A stretch of 64,000 nucleotides of DNA. Source: Myrica gale. Its lineage: Eukaryota; Streptophyta; Magnoliopsida; Fagales; Myricaceae. The notes under the pieces were generated by a model. The model did not search any database. It was not told the origin of the DNA and saw nothing but the letters and a program-made list of their open reading frames with translations. The translations under genes were made by a program, and so were the position numbers. The stretch is taken from positions 13,831,001 to 13,895,000 of the forward strand of contig OZ005612.1 of assembly GCA_963930655.1 (NCBI GenBank). The letters run 5' to 3'. Each line of letters begins with the position of its first letter. Positions within the stretch are counted from its first letter, which is position 1. This document shows, piece after piece, positions 21,494 through 33,096 of this stretch.

Positions 21494-23128
21494 TGTTAGC
21501 CTAAGGTTTTTTTTGCAACATCCATAATTGATTTTGATGATAACAAAAAATTCTAAGTTTTGAAGGCTTTTAGATTTTACATTGTCAATCCAATTTTCAA
21601 GTTATATTTCAAAGGATTGAGGTCATCTCTCTAAAATATTTATAAGTGCACTTGAACACCATTACACAAGTTGATAAGATCAAATTTTCATATTGTAGGT
21701 GTTTAAAGAAGTTTGGAATGGATTGGACACTTTAAAAGTATTGTTTCCTCTCTAGCACTTATAAGTGTTGACACATTGCATCATAGTGTCGACACATTGC
21801 ACTTACGCCCCACAGCCCAACTCCGGAATGCAAAATTTCATTGTCGACAAAATTCACTAAGTGTTCAATGTGTCGACACATTGGACTATAGTGTCGACAC
21901 ATTGCACTATCTCCCGAGAGATGAAAACATGGTGTCGACACATCGAAGACCATGTGTCGACACAAACCACGAATTTGCAGAAATTCTAGAACGACACCAG
22001 ATCGTTCATAGTGGTTCAAAAAATCATTTAAGCCCTTCCAACGGCACAAAAACTTTACAAGAAGACCCTTAATGACCGTTGAAGACTTAGGAGCTATAAG
22101 AAGAACGAGATGGAGAGAGAAAGAAAAGGTCGATCATAATCGCAATATCTAGAGAGAGAAAAAGCCAAGATCCAAAGAAATTCATTTGCTGATTCCTTCA
22201 AGTCCGGAGCTTTGATTGTCAAATCTCTCCTCTTGCTCATCATTGACGACTTTGCCTTCAAAGGGAGAGAAATTTCTTGAAGAAGAAGGATTTGCATCAT
22301 CATTCAACATCTATCCTTCCAAAGAGAGAGAAGCTAGATCAAAAGAAATCGCTTGCTGATTCGTTCAAGACCAAAGCTTCCCTGTCAAATCTTATTCTTT
22401 TGCTCATCATTGACAACCCAGGCTCTAAAGAGAGAAATTTATTGAAGAAGAGGGAAAACACATGCTATTACTCTTCCCCTAGCTTCTAGAGAGAGAAAGT
22501 TCTTTGAAGAAGAGGGAAAACGAAATCTACCAAAAAGGCTTGTGCTCATATCTTTCAAACTCTAGATTTCCTTTGATAATCTTGTCTTCTTGCACTTTAT
22601 TGAGCTTTCCATTTGCTTATTCGGCTTAAAGAGCTTTCACTGTACCCATCCATTGTAAAACATTTGAGTGTTGGAAAAACATTTGGTCCTACTTTTGAGA
22701 GTAGAAGAAATCCTCTACGTTGTGAGGATTTGTGAGAGTGAGTTAAAGTGTAAGCTCGAAAAACACTTTGTAAAGGTTCCTTAGCACCCGAAAAGCTAAG
22801 GTGTATTCGCTATTTGGAGAATAGTGAAGGAAGTCCAAGGAAGTCAATAGGCTTGGGGGTGGACGTAGGCAAGTGTTGGCCGAACCACCTAAAATTACGG
22901 TGTCATCTCTCTAACTCTATCTCTTTTACGTTTCAGTACATATTCATACTTGTGGAGATTTATGCTTTATCATTTATTGCTTATATTTGACATAGCATTA
23001 GACTCATTTAGATCAGCATTCTTATTTGTTAAAGAGGGGTAGTTTTCATATCTGCATGTTTATCGAAAAAGTGATAAGTTTTTGAAAACCCAATTCACCT
23101 CCCTCTTCGGTTGTTAATTAGACTCACA
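21494..23128 (+). mobile_element. Solo LTR A (TGTTAGCC family)
   Basis: Starts TGTTAGCCTAAGG and ends TAGACTCACA, flanked by CTAGA on both sides (21489-21493 and 23129-23133), a perfect 5-bp TSD. No internal coding domains, so it is a solo LTR of 1635 bp. It is the same family as LTR B (24725-26811) in opposite orientation. Near the 5' end it carries three pairs of GTGTCGACAC palindromes, and its 3' end has the CCAATTCACCTCCCTCTTCG block. Confidence 0.92.
21765..21963. promoter_or_regulatory. Paired GTGTCGACAC palindromes in LTR A
   Basis: Sites at 21765-21774 (one change), 21786-21795, 21870-21879, 21891-21900, 21932-21941 and 21954-21963 form three pairs with start-to-start distances of 21, 21 and 22 bp. 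GTGTCGACAC is a perfect 10-bp palindrome. Two sites about two helical turns apart would face the same side of DNA, as for a bound dimer of dimers. A regulatory role is inferred from position in the LTR and conservation of spacing with LTR B. Confidence 0.5.
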
Positions 23129-23375
23129 CTAGAAATACTGTAGAAGGCTAGAAAGGACTCAAACGAGGGTAAATATATATTTTCAAGTAAGAAGAAGGCT
23201 ATATGTTGTTCATGTGGAATGAAAATCGTTTGATGTAATAACTCCAGCAAGATGGGGATGAAATTGCAACAAGAAGTATAGTTTGTGGGGGTGAGTTACA
23301 ACGAGTTAAAGTTTGTAGGGGTATTTGAGAGTCGGGTGGTAGTTTGGGGGAAAAAATTGTAATTAATCAGACTTA

Positions 23376-23595
23376 TAATCCTGTATCGATGTCATATACT
23401 TATACTAGTTTCCAATTTAAATCAAACCAAACACTCTGAATGATTGTAAAGAAATCAAGATCAACTCAAATATACTACCTAGAATAATAGAGTCTAATTT
23501 TGTGATGATTGGAATGCATGGCAATAATGAGTAAAATTTAGGTCATTTGGGTTATAAAAAAAAGTAAGAGATATAAAGTGAAATAATAATAGTTA
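23376..23595. other. AT-rich spacer before the gypsy element
   Basis: No gene or repeat recognised. The exact left border of the gypsy LTR could lie somewhat to either side of 23596. Confidence 0.4.
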
Positions 23596-23952
23596 TGCCA
23601 CAAAAATATAAGAGAATGTATAGATTTTGGGAAAGAAATTGAGCATAAATTGAGAAGAATCGGGAACCTTATGTGGAATTAGGGCATAAGACGAGGAGGT
23701 AAGTTGGGCTATAGCTTAGTTGAACTTAATGGCCTTTGGAGTGGGTATGAGGAGTATTGTTAGAAAGGACCTATGATGGTTGATTCGACTTGGCTTGTGA
23801 TTGGGCCGTAATGGGTCAAACAATATGGATAGGGACTTTGTGCGGAGGCTTATTTTGCTTCTATCTGTTCTCATTTGGTATTGAATTCTAGAAGTATTTC
23901 ATTCATTGTTATCTTAATTCTGCAAATTATAATTCATTTGGAAGGCTGCTAT
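23596..23952 (+). repeat. 5' LTR of the gypsy element
   Basis: From about TGCCACAAAAATATAAGAG to GGAAGGCTGCTATAAT just before the primer site. It aligns with the 3' LTR from 38704 onward, but lacks about 150 bp present there at 38920-39080. The first 80 bases are only loosely similar. Confidence 0.6.
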
Positions 23953-23955
23953 AAT

Positions 23956-23967
23956 TGGTATCCGAGC
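23956..23967 (+). promoter_or_regulatory. Primer-binding site
   Basis: TGGTATCCGAGC differs by one base from TGGTATCAGAGC, the usual plant retrotransposon primer site complementary to initiator tRNA-Met. Confidence 0.8.
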
Positions 23968-23981
23968 CTTTAGATCCAACC

Positions 23982-24724
23982 ATGGTTGACACTCAATACA
24001 AGGAGATTATGGAGTAGGTGAATCTGTTTAAGAAATACCAAGAGGATAAGCGACAGACCTTGCATGAAAAAGTGCAACATATATCAAATCTTATCGTGAA
24101 TATGTAGATTATGATCAAAGACAAGGATAAGGAGTAGGAGGATATGTCTATAGTCACCCATCATAGTCCACCGCCGAGTGGAAGTGAGGGAAATGTAGAT
24201 CCGAGAGGGTTGCAATTCAAGTTAGTAAACTGCATTTTTCCAACGTGGATGAGACAGATGCGAATGGTTGGTTGTATTAAACCATCCAATTCTTCAATTT
24301 TCACAAAACTCCCTTGACTCATCGTATTCTATTAGCCTCTTTTCACATGGAAGGACAAGCATTAGTTTGGATTCATGATTTAGAAAATTCTAAAAATCTA
24401 CATAATTGGGAAGGGTTTGTGCAAACTCTCCTAATTAAATTTGGACCTAGTTCCTATGATAATTCAATGGAGATGCTTACTAGGTTGAGACAATTTGATA
24501 GTGTAGAGGACTATAAGGGTCAGTTTTAAACATTATAAAACAGGTCGAGGGCTTTAACTGAAAACTATAAACAAAGTTATTTCCGAAACTGATTACTGCC
24601 TATGGCATAACCAAAATTCAAGAAGAAAATGTCCTGCTTAACTGAAGGATCACCAAAGGGCTGCTGCCCACACCACCTTCATATAATCCATTCTCACATT
24701 ACCCAAACACTTCACCACATAACC
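23982..24724 (+). pseudogene. Ty3/gypsy gag, 5' part
   Basis: An ATG at 23982 begins MVDTQYKEIME followed by a stop. The clear capsid-like segment is 24314-24529: MTHRILLASFHMEGQALVWI, HDLENSKNLHNWEGFVQTLL, IKFGPSSYDNSMEMLTRLRQ, the retrotrans_gag motif series. The frame then breaks. Gag continues beyond LTR B at 26817. Confidence 0.85.
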
Positions 24725-25651
24725 TGAAAGTCTAAATAACAACCCAAGAGGGGGGTGAATTGGTTTTAATAAAAACTTATCACTTTTTCGCTAAACAAGC
24801 AGATCTGAAATCTACCTCTCTTTAACAAATAATAATGTTGAACTAAAAGTGTCTAATGTTATGCCAAATATAAGCAAGGAATGATAAAACATAAAACTCC
24901 ACAAGTATGAAAAAGTACTAAAATGTAAGAGAGATAGAATTAGAGAGATGACACCAAAGTTTTTAGGTGGTTCGGCCAAACACTTGCCTACGTCCACCTC
25001 CAAGGCAATTGACTTCCTTGGGCTTCTGCCACTATTCTCCAAATAGCGAATACACCTTAGCTTCCCGGGTGCTAAGGAACCTTTACAAAGCGTTTTGCGA
25101 GCTCACGCTTCAACTCTCACAAATCCTCACAACCTAGAGGATTTCTTCTACTTTCACAAGTAGAACCAAGTGTTTTTCGAGCTTACACTTCAACTCTCAC
25201 AAATCCTCACAACCTAGAGGATTTCTTCTACTCTCACAAGTAGGACCAAGTGTTTTCCCAATACTCAACAAGTGTTCACACAACACTCAAAAGTTATACA
25301 AAGAATGAGTACACAGGTGAATAACTCTCTTAGCCAAATAACCCAATGAAAAGCTCAAATTGTATGGAATGACTCTGTAAGCCAAATCGGCAAGTGTAAA
25401 CCTCAATAAGATGCAATAAGATGAGATTATTGAAGGAAACCTAAAGTTTTGCAGGTGGGAGCACAAGCTCTCTCGGTAGGTGTTGTTTTCCCTCTTCTTC
25501 AACAAGCTTTCTCTCTCTAGAAGTTAGAGCAAGATGTGATCGCAAGTGTGTTGTCCCTTCTTCAAATAAATCTCTCTCTTTGGAGACTAGCTCGTCAATA
25601 ATGAGCAATGGAGGAAGATTGAACAATGAGAGCTTTGATCTTGGAAGAATC

Positions 25652-26040
25652 AGCAAATGGAAACTTTGGATCTTGCTTGCTTTCTCTCTCTAACGGAGGT
25701 AGTGTTTGAATAATGAGCAAGTCCTCCTCCTCTTCTTCAAGAATTTTCCCTTCCTTTGAAGTCTGAGTTGTCAATGATGAGCAAGAAGGAAATATTTGAC
25801 AATGAAGAGCTTCAGCCTTGAAGAAATAAGCAAATGGAAACTTTGGATCTTGCTTGCTTTCTCTCTCTAACGGAGGTAGTGTTTGAATAATGAGCAAGTC
25901 CTGCTCTTCTTCAAGAAATTTCTCTTCCTTTGAAGTCTGGGTTGTCAATGATGAGCAAGAGGAAAATATTTGACAATGAAGAGCTTCAGCCTTGAAGAAA
26001 TTAGCAAATGGAAAACTTTGGATCTTGGCTTTCTCTCTCT
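25652..26040. repeat. 176-bp tandem repeat inside LTR B
   Basis: Units starting AGCAAATGGAAACTTTGG at 25652, 25829 and 26002 (the last partial), each including TAACGGAGGTAGTG and TCAATGATGAGCAAGA. The same region is shorter in LTR A. Confidence 0.85.
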
Positions 26041-26229
26041 AGATATTTCGTTGATGGTCGAGCTCTCTCTTCTCTCTTTCCATCTTCTTCTTTTTATAGC
26101 TTCTAGGTCTTCAACGGTCATTAAGGGTCTTCTTGTAATGTTAGAGTGCCGTTGGAGGTCATTTGAGGCAATTTGGAGACTTTTTGAATCATTTGGCGTC
26201 ACTCCAGGAAATTTGAAATTTCGCACAAT

Positions 26230-26533
26230 GTGTCGAAACATTGATTGTATGTGCTGACACATTGAACTTGGTCCTGAAATGCAAACTCTCGGATGTTAGT
26301 TCAATGTGTCGACACTATGCTCCAATGTGTCGACACTTCCAACACTTAGACAAAAAAATCACTTTGAGTTCCAGAAAATGTAAACTTTCGGGATGTAGTT
26401 CAATGTGTCGACACTATGGTCCAATGTGTCGACACTTACAACACTTAGTCAAAAAATCACTTTGAGTTCCGGAAAATGTAAACTTTCGGGTGTAAGTGCA
26501 ATGTGTCGACACCATCACTCAATGTGTCGACAG
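26230..26533. promoter_or_regulatory. Paired GTGTCGACAC palindromes in LTR B
   Basis: Four pairs at 26230/26251 (degenerate), 26306/26327, 26405/26426 and 26503/26524, each with exactly 21 bp between starts. The last three pairs repeat at 98-99 bp. The spacing matches the pairs in LTR A although most of the flanking sequence differs, suggesting that the 21-bp geometry is what is conserved. Confidence 0.5.
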
Positions 26534-26816
26534 TTATAAGTGCTGGAGAGTTTTTCAGCAACTTCAAAGTGTTCAATCCATTCCAAAACTTCTTTAAACA
26601 CCGACAATATGAAAAATTGATCTTATCAACTTGTGTAATGGTGTTTAAGTGCACTTTATAAATATTTAAGAGAGATAACCTCAATCCTTTGAAATATAAC
26701 TTGGAAAATTTTGGATTGACAAAGTAAAATCTAAAAGTCTTTGAAACTTAGAATATTTTGTTATCATCAAAATCATTTATAGATTGTTTGTAAAACAACC
26801 TTGGGCTAACATAACC

Positions 26817-27520
26817 CAAATAGTTCAGCTATCAATTCATACAACCAACCACAAATAAGAAAAACTTACCCAATCCAAAAACTTACACCCAACCAAATGA
26901 AAGAAAAGAGGGAGAAAGGACTATGTTATAACTGTGATGATAAGTAGACTTATAAACATGTATACAAGAACCCGAAATTGTTTCTGATGGAGGAATGACA
27001 ACGAGGAGATCAAGTGGTTTTGAAGATGAGGGAGGAAGAAGTTTTTGACTTAGGTAGTCAGGGAGAAGGGGACGCAGATCCTGAAATTTCCTTGCATGCA
27101 CTAACAAGGTGCATAAATCCTAAAACTATGAGGGTGCTTAGGAAAACAGGAGGTCAGCAAGTGGTGATTTTAATTGACTCAGGAAGTACACATAATTTTT
27201 TAGACCCTTTCATTATCAAAAGAGCTCAGTTAAAGGCAAAGAAAGAGGAGGATATAAGAGTCATATTAGAAAATATGGTATTACTTAGCAGTGAAGGGAA
27301 GAGTGAAGAACTCAAAATTCAGATACAAGGGAACACTTTCATGACTAACACCTACGTGTTATCCTTAGCTGGCTATGATATGGTTCTAGGGTTCTATTCG
27401 CTGAGAATACAAAGACAGATTCTACGAAAATTTTCTAATCTAAGTATGGAGTTGATTGGCAGGAGAGGAAGGTAAAGCTGCAGGGCTTGAATCCTATGCA
27501 ATTTATGCAAGAAAAGAAGT
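26817..27520 (+). pseudogene. Gypsy gag C-terminus (zinc knuckle) and aspartic protease
   Basis: About 26898-26985 reads MKEKREKGLCYNCDDK followed by *TYKHVYKNPKLFLMEE, a CX2CX4HX4C knuckle whose last Cys is replaced by Tyr. From 27014 the frame is open: REEEVFDLGSQGEGDADPEI, then the protease motif VVILIDSGSTHNFLDPFIIK with the catalytic DSG, and later NTYVLSLAGYDMVLGFYSL, the second-half motif of gypsy proteases. It stops at 27475. Confidence 0.85.
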
Positions 27521-27639
27521 CGACATAGGTGAATAAAGTGGAAGAAAGGGTATATTTTTGCAACTTATAGAGCCCTTAGAACTGAACACCATTATTACAG
27601 CAACACTCAAATGTGTTTGAAGAGACTACAAGGTTACCT

Positions 27640-28160
27640 CTTGTTAGGTCTCATGACCATGCTATCATTTTGAAAGAGGGTACGTCTCCTATATCAGTGA
27701 GACCCTATCGGTACCCTTTTTTTCAAAAAGAAGAAATTAAGAAAATTGTTAGGGAATTATTGAAAATGGGGGTTTCATAGTAAAATGAGGGTACATCTCC
27801 TCTATTTTAATGGTCAGAAAGGCTGGTGGCACATGGTGTATGTGTATGGACTATAGAGCTCTAAATAAAGAAATTTTCAAAGATAAATTCCTTATTTCAG
27901 CGGTGGATGAGCTCCGTGGAGCTAAGTTATTTTCTAAGCTTGATTTGAGATCTAGTTACCACTAGATTAGAGTGAAGCTTGGTGATGTTCCTAAAACTTC
28001 TTTTAGGACACATTAGTGCCGCTGCGAGTTTCTAGAGATGCCTTTTGGCTTGACCATTGCTCCCTCTATTTTTCATAGCCTTATGAATGAAGTTTTCATA
28101 CTATTTTTAAGGAAATTTCTATTAGTTTTCTTTGATGTCATTCTAATCTACAACAAAACC
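27640..28160 (+). pseudogene. Gypsy reverse transcriptase
   Basis: Reads VRPYRYPFFQKEEIKKIVRE and LLKMG, then [54 protein letters not shown] and [11 protein letters not shown]. The active-site box is FFDV, where functional gypsy RTs have two Asp, so the catalytic pair is damaged in addition to the stops. A 27-bp tandem duplication (ACCTAAATAAGCATTAG...) follows at about 28199-28254. Confidence 0.88.
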
Positions 28161-28499
28161 TAGATAAATCATCCGTAGTATCTATAAGTGACCCTAGAGA
28201 CCTAAATAAGCATTAGTTATATGCAAACCTAAATAAGCATTAGTTATATGCAAAGCGGTTGACATGCAGGTTTGAGTGTTGGTAGAAGGATTATTTGGGT
28301 CACATAGTTGCTGATGAAAGAGCGAAGGCAGATCCATCACAGATACATCCAATGTTGGACTGGCCCCTTACACATTAAAATCACTCAGAGGATTTTTAGG
28401 ACTCACGAGGTACTACAGGAACTTTATAAAAGGGTATGGGTCAATTGCAACATCACTTACTGCCCTACTCAAGAAGAAAGCATTTGGGTTGTCTCCTAC

Positions 28500-28960
28500 A
28501 ACTGATGAGGCCTTTCATAATCTCAAATCTGCAGTCAATCAATCACCAGTCCTAGCCTTGCCTGATTTCTCTAGTCCTTTTATTCTGGAATGTGATGCTA
28601 GTGGTGTGGGATTAAGGGCAATCCTAATGCAATGAGAGACACATTTCTTACTACAGTCAGACTCTTAAAGGGAAGACAATAACCATGTCAACCTATGAGA
28701 AAGAATTGATGACAATGGTTTTGACAATACATAAATGAAGACCTTATCTCATTGGGCTGACATTTATAGTGTGGATAGACTAGTAGCTTGAAGCACTTGC
28801 TTGAGAAGAAAATTGGAATACCTTTCCAACAAAAGTGGCTGACTAAATTCCTAGGGTATGATTTTGGAGTTGAATACAAGAGGAGTTGAGAGAACAAGGC
28901 TGCTGATGCATTGTCTAGAAAGGATGAGACCCGTACCGACTCTACCCTATCAGCCATATA
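28500..28960 (+). pseudogene. Gypsy RNase H
   Basis: Reads VLALPDFSSPFILECDASGV and GLRAILMQ* (the first catalytic Asp in CDASG), then STYEKELMTMVLTI and QQKWLTKFLGYDFGVEYKRS, NKAADALSRKDE. Frameshifts and stops are present. Confidence 0.85.
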
Positions 28961-29139
28961 ATATTCCACTGCTACTTGGTTAGAAGATCTTAAGTTGAGC
29001 TATCAAGATGATTCAACAAAAGAGTTGTTGTCTAAATGGGAATAGGTTACACTAGACCCAATTTAAGTACAATTGGAGGAATTATATCTTTTTCTTTAAA
29101 GGGAGGCTGTATGTGGGATCCATTACTACCCTGCGAGAG

Positions 29140-29211
29140 CAGCTTGTTCAACATGCCCATGACTCCCCTATTGGAGGTCATTCACGATATAAGAAAACTC
29201 TACACCGAGCT
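29140..29211 (+). pseudogene. Gypsy integrase zinc-binding region, part 1
   Basis: Reads HDSPIGGHSRYKKTLHRA, the first His pair of the HHCC zinc module. It is cut at 29211 by LTR C and continues at 30768. Confidence 0.82.
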
Positions 29212-30767
29212 TGGTACACAAATATTAGCCTAAATAATAAGCCTCTAAATGTATGTTTTACTCGCAAGTGCACAAGATCAAACAAATAGTATATAGCTGG
29301 CAAATACGAGATCATTCCCACGAAGATTGGATTAATTGCGTTTAAAGATTATTAATTAAAAATTTTATCTAATAGAAACAAAACAAATAACAGAATTAAA
29401 TAATCAAACAAGATTGCTTTAATGGAAGATAATCATAAAACAAATTTGAAATTAGAATTAAAATAATGAGAAAAACAAGTTAAGGCTTCGATATCCACCA
29501 CTAATCATCTTCCTTAAATCAAATGACTTGCACAATGCTACAAACTAAATTTGGGTGCTCACTGCTTGTCAACCTAAGGGCATGGTATCTACTCCTTAAG
29601 CTATTTATTTCCCTAAGCAACAAGTTAGGTATGGGTATCTACTCTAACTCTTTTCTTTCTTAAAGTAGCATGGTATCTATTAAGTTGCACCTTAAGAAAA
29701 CATAAATCAGTGGAAATCGACAAACACACGAAACCTGGAACATGATATCTATTCTGGTTTTTCATGTTGATTAATCCAAAAGAGCCAGCGATTGGTCCCT
29801 TTTCGTCACTTAGTATAGGCACAAGACTCGGTCATCTAAATCTACCTATATGACAATCTTCATATAGCACATGCATATGGTGATCAGGCATAAACATAAA
29901 TCATATGAAGAAAGAATTTAAAACCCGGAAATTATCAATTAAGCATCACAAACCGTTTGTAACAAAGCAAATCAAATCCTTAAGAAAACATGCTTTGGGC
30001 TTCAATCTAGCCCTAACTAAAATATTTAGCTACACATAATCATAAAAATAAACTTCATAGTGCTAAACATAGATTGAAATAAACCAAAAATAAAACAGAA
30101 AATTAAAATCACTATAAATTTTGCTTCTTGCTCTGGACTGAATAGCTCCTCTTCTCTGAAGTGCGACCTCTATATCCAAATAGAATTGCGGCAACTCCCT
30201 TTTTAAAAACCAGTGCGGCTGAGAGCTTCTTTATTTTTCTAGGGTTGCGTGCGCCTCCTTGAATTTTTCTCCTCTTCCTTTTAAAGTGCGACCCTTCTAC
30301 ACTTGATAGCCAAACAGTGTGTTTTCCCTTTTTTTTTACTCCCCCACGTGAACAGCTGATGTAGATTCTTTTATTTTTGTTCTCTTCTCACGTGATTGTC
30401 TTTACTTCTTTCAATTTTCAGCCAAGTTCTTCCCTCAAATTCCGTGCAGCCAAGACTTCATTTTATAAGCATTACCTTTTCTTTCTTTGTTGCTTTGACG
30501 TACACGTGGCCTCATTTTCCTCTTTCATTTTATTTTTTTATTCTTCTTCTTCTTCAAGACTTCTACTTTGACTCTATCTCTTTTCACATGATTTTCTTTA
30601 TTTCTCCTGCAAAATAGAAATTACTACATTAATATAACATTTAAGCTCAAGATTAATAATTAAGCAATAAACCACAAATCAATTGAAAATGCAATAATTA
30701 ATAGAAAATATGGTATGATAATATGCTTATTATGAATAAGAAACTATGTATTTGTAAGCATTCATCA
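29212..30767. mobile_element. Solo LTR C inserted in gypsy integrase
   Basis: Starts TGGTACACAAATATT and ends AGCATTCATCA, flanked by GAGCT on both sides (29207-29211 and 30768-30772). 1556 bp, no coding domain. It contains TTTTACTCGCAAGTGCACAAG and GATCATTCCCACGAAGATTGG, strings that I associate with plant LTRs in the reverse direction. Removing it joins the integrase zinc module in frame. Confidence 0.9.
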
Positions 30768-30887
30768 GAGCTAGAAGAGATTTCTATTAGCTAGGGATGA
30801 AGCAGCAAATTAGACAAAACCTTCGAGAGTGCCACACCTTCTAGCAAACAAAGCATGGCAATATGGCACCAGAGGATTTATTACAAC
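30768..30887 (+). pseudogene. Gypsy integrase zinc-binding region, part 2
   Basis: Reads ARRDFY*LGMKQQIRQNLRE CHTF*QTKHGNMAPEDLLQ, the second half of the HHCC module (ECHTF*QTK stands for the Cys pair, with one Cys lost). It is cut at 30887 by LTR D. Confidence 0.82.
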
Positions 30888-33096
30888 TGACTCACTTTAA
30901 AATGAGTAGCGCAAAGGCTATTCCAAGTATAAGAGTTATTTCATGTAATAATTAGCTCAAAAGGTTAGATTGTCACCTCAGGAAAAATAGACTAATTTCA
31001 AACTCTCGTAAAAATAAGAAAAATATAAAAATGGTGATGTGCAATGAGTTTGAAGATGCAAATAAAATAAAAGCATACTGAACATAGTTCAAATTCATAT
31101 TTTTAGATTTTTATGGGGTTCGAAATGAAATTGAAGTATTAAAAAAAGGAAAAAACATTGAAAATTAAAAAAAGATAGTAAAGATAATGGTGTTGGAGAA
31201 TCTTAACGTCCTTCGTATGTAAAATTTTGAGCTACAAAATCAATCAGACGCTCGAAAGTATAAGTTGACTATCTTTACAACTTAGAGGATTTACACCAGT
31301 AGCTCTAAGTTAAAATATTCTAGCAAAGTAGGGTTAGGCATTTTGTCTGCCGGTACCGAAATTCCAATTTCGGTATCGGTTTCTCCTACCACCGGGAACC
31401 GGAGGCGGAGGTGGTAGGGTATATGGCCACGTAGGCGTAACCAGAATCGGTACCGGTAATTATGCCAAAATAATGTGGAATTTCAGTACCTTTTTTTATA
31501 TAACCAAAACACAGAGTTTTGAACTAGACCAAAACTGTGTGTTTTGGTCTAGGGTTGCATTTAACTCTCCCCCCGACTCTCATTCTCTCGTCTCTAATCT
31601 CTCGCCTCTCTCGACTTTCTGTGCCACTGCCTCCTTCCTATACTCTCCTCTCCGACTCCGACGAGCCTTTCTCTCACTAAGTCACTCGGCTGTCGCCCCT
31701 CTCTCTTTGACCTCTATCTCTTAGTTCTCACACTCTCTTCTGTCTCAACTCTCTCTGTCTCTCACTAATCTCTTTGGCCCATAGTAGCACAACTGTCACC
31801 AAAGGCCAACGTCGCCTCTCTCTCAGCCGATTATACTGCCTCAGTCTCTCGGTCCATCTCTCTCTCTCTCTCTCTCACACACAAATCTCATTAATTGGAT
31901 TTAGATTTTGGAGGAGTGTTGAAAAATGGAAATGGAGGATTGACTTATATTTTGATTTGGATTTTGGAAATTTGGACTGTTGTGAATCTGTTTATTTTGT
32001 TGTGAATCTGTTTATTGAATTTGGATTTTTCCATTTTGGAGTGTTGTGAATATGTGATCTTACGCCAAATAAACCCAGATATTCCTTACCAGAATCCCGA
32101 CATCTGTTATCGAGATTGTCGGAATTCCAACACTTGCCAGACTGGAACCGGATGCCAAAATAGGCCTTTGGTACTACCATTACCCAGCCCTCCATTAAAG
32201 TAAATGACAAAAAAGTAAATAACAAAATTAAATGAGGGAAAGATAAATAACATTAAGTAAATGAAGAAAATTGAATGACTGAAGAGAAAATGACAAGGAA
32301 TCAATAAAAAATATCACAAGATTCTTGGATTAAATAATATCGTCTCATAACAATCCAAGATTCAAGTTAAAATGAAAAACAAACAACGAGATCATTATCC
32401 CAAAATGAAATAGATTTACATAATATTAAAGTGCAAGAAATATAATTCTAAATCCTAGGAATTTAAATACAAGACAATAAATTAATAAAGCATAAAGAAA
32501 CTAATCTAAACATTGAAAAAAAGACTGATAAATAAAACTTGAAGTTGGAAACCATGGGAAAATAGATGTGAAGAGAGAGGGTGAGATGAGGGAAGTGTCA
32601 ATTGAAAAAAAAATAAAGAGAGAGAGAGAGTAGCGGCTAAGAGGAAAAGAAAAACAAAAGTAGGGTTTTGGGCAAAGAGAAATAAAGGAAGAAAGAGAAA
32701 AATGAGAAGGAATGCGGCTAAAAGAAAAGCAAAGAAAATTGGAGAGAAAAGGTGCGGCTAGGTTAGAATAAAGAGAGAGAAAAGAAAAAAGAAAAAATAG
32801 GAAGAGAAAAGAGTGATGAAAGTGTATGCTAGAGAGAGAGAGAGAAAAGGGATAGAGGGAGAAGAAGAATGGTGATGGGCGGCTAAGAGGAGAAATGTAC
32901 GAAATGAGATAATATGATGTAGGGTTTGCTAGGTTAAAAAGAAAATGAAAGTAAAAAGAGAGATTGAGGGTTGAGATTTAAATGTCTCTCATTTCTTCAT
33001 GTAGTTACAACATTGTCATTAATGAGGCATCCCCCCCCCCCCCGCACACACACATCTCTCTTGTACGGAAGTGTGTCCTAGTATAGCGTCCCTTGT

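Larger units (their letters stand above)
21247..23375. mobile_element. Inverted-repeat MITE/MULE-like element split by a solo LTR
   Basis: 21247-21375 and 23246-23375 are inverted copies (about 125 bp) sharing TTAATTACAATTTTCTCCC, ACTCTCAAATAC-like and CTCACCCCCACAAACTATAC blocks. With the solo LTR (21494-23128) removed the element is about 490 bp, with no coding capacity. A convincing TSD was not found, so the superfamily is uncertain. Confidence 0.65.
24725..26811 (-). mobile_element. Solo LTR B (TGTTAGCC family), inserted in gypsy gag
   Basis: On the minus strand it runs from TGTTAGCCCAAGG to TAGACTTTCA, flanked by TAACC on both sides (24720-24724 and 26812-26816). Same family and layout as LTR A, but 2087 bp long, largely because of tandem expansions: two units of about 176 bp plus a partial third (25652-26040) and two units of about 94 bp (about 25100-25260). 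It has four GTGTCGACAC pairs. Joining the flanks restores gypsy gag. Confidence 0.92.

Noticed and set aside
21713-22072. Open readings rich in VDTLH / CRHYD repeats in LTR A (similar at 26241-26465)
   Set aside because: The repeated peptides are just translation of the GTGTCGACAC palindrome array.
31325-32190. Possible separate hAT-like insertion in LTR D
   Set aside because: TAGGGTTAGGCATTTTG looks like a hAT-type end, but no convincing partner end or 8-bp duplication was found.
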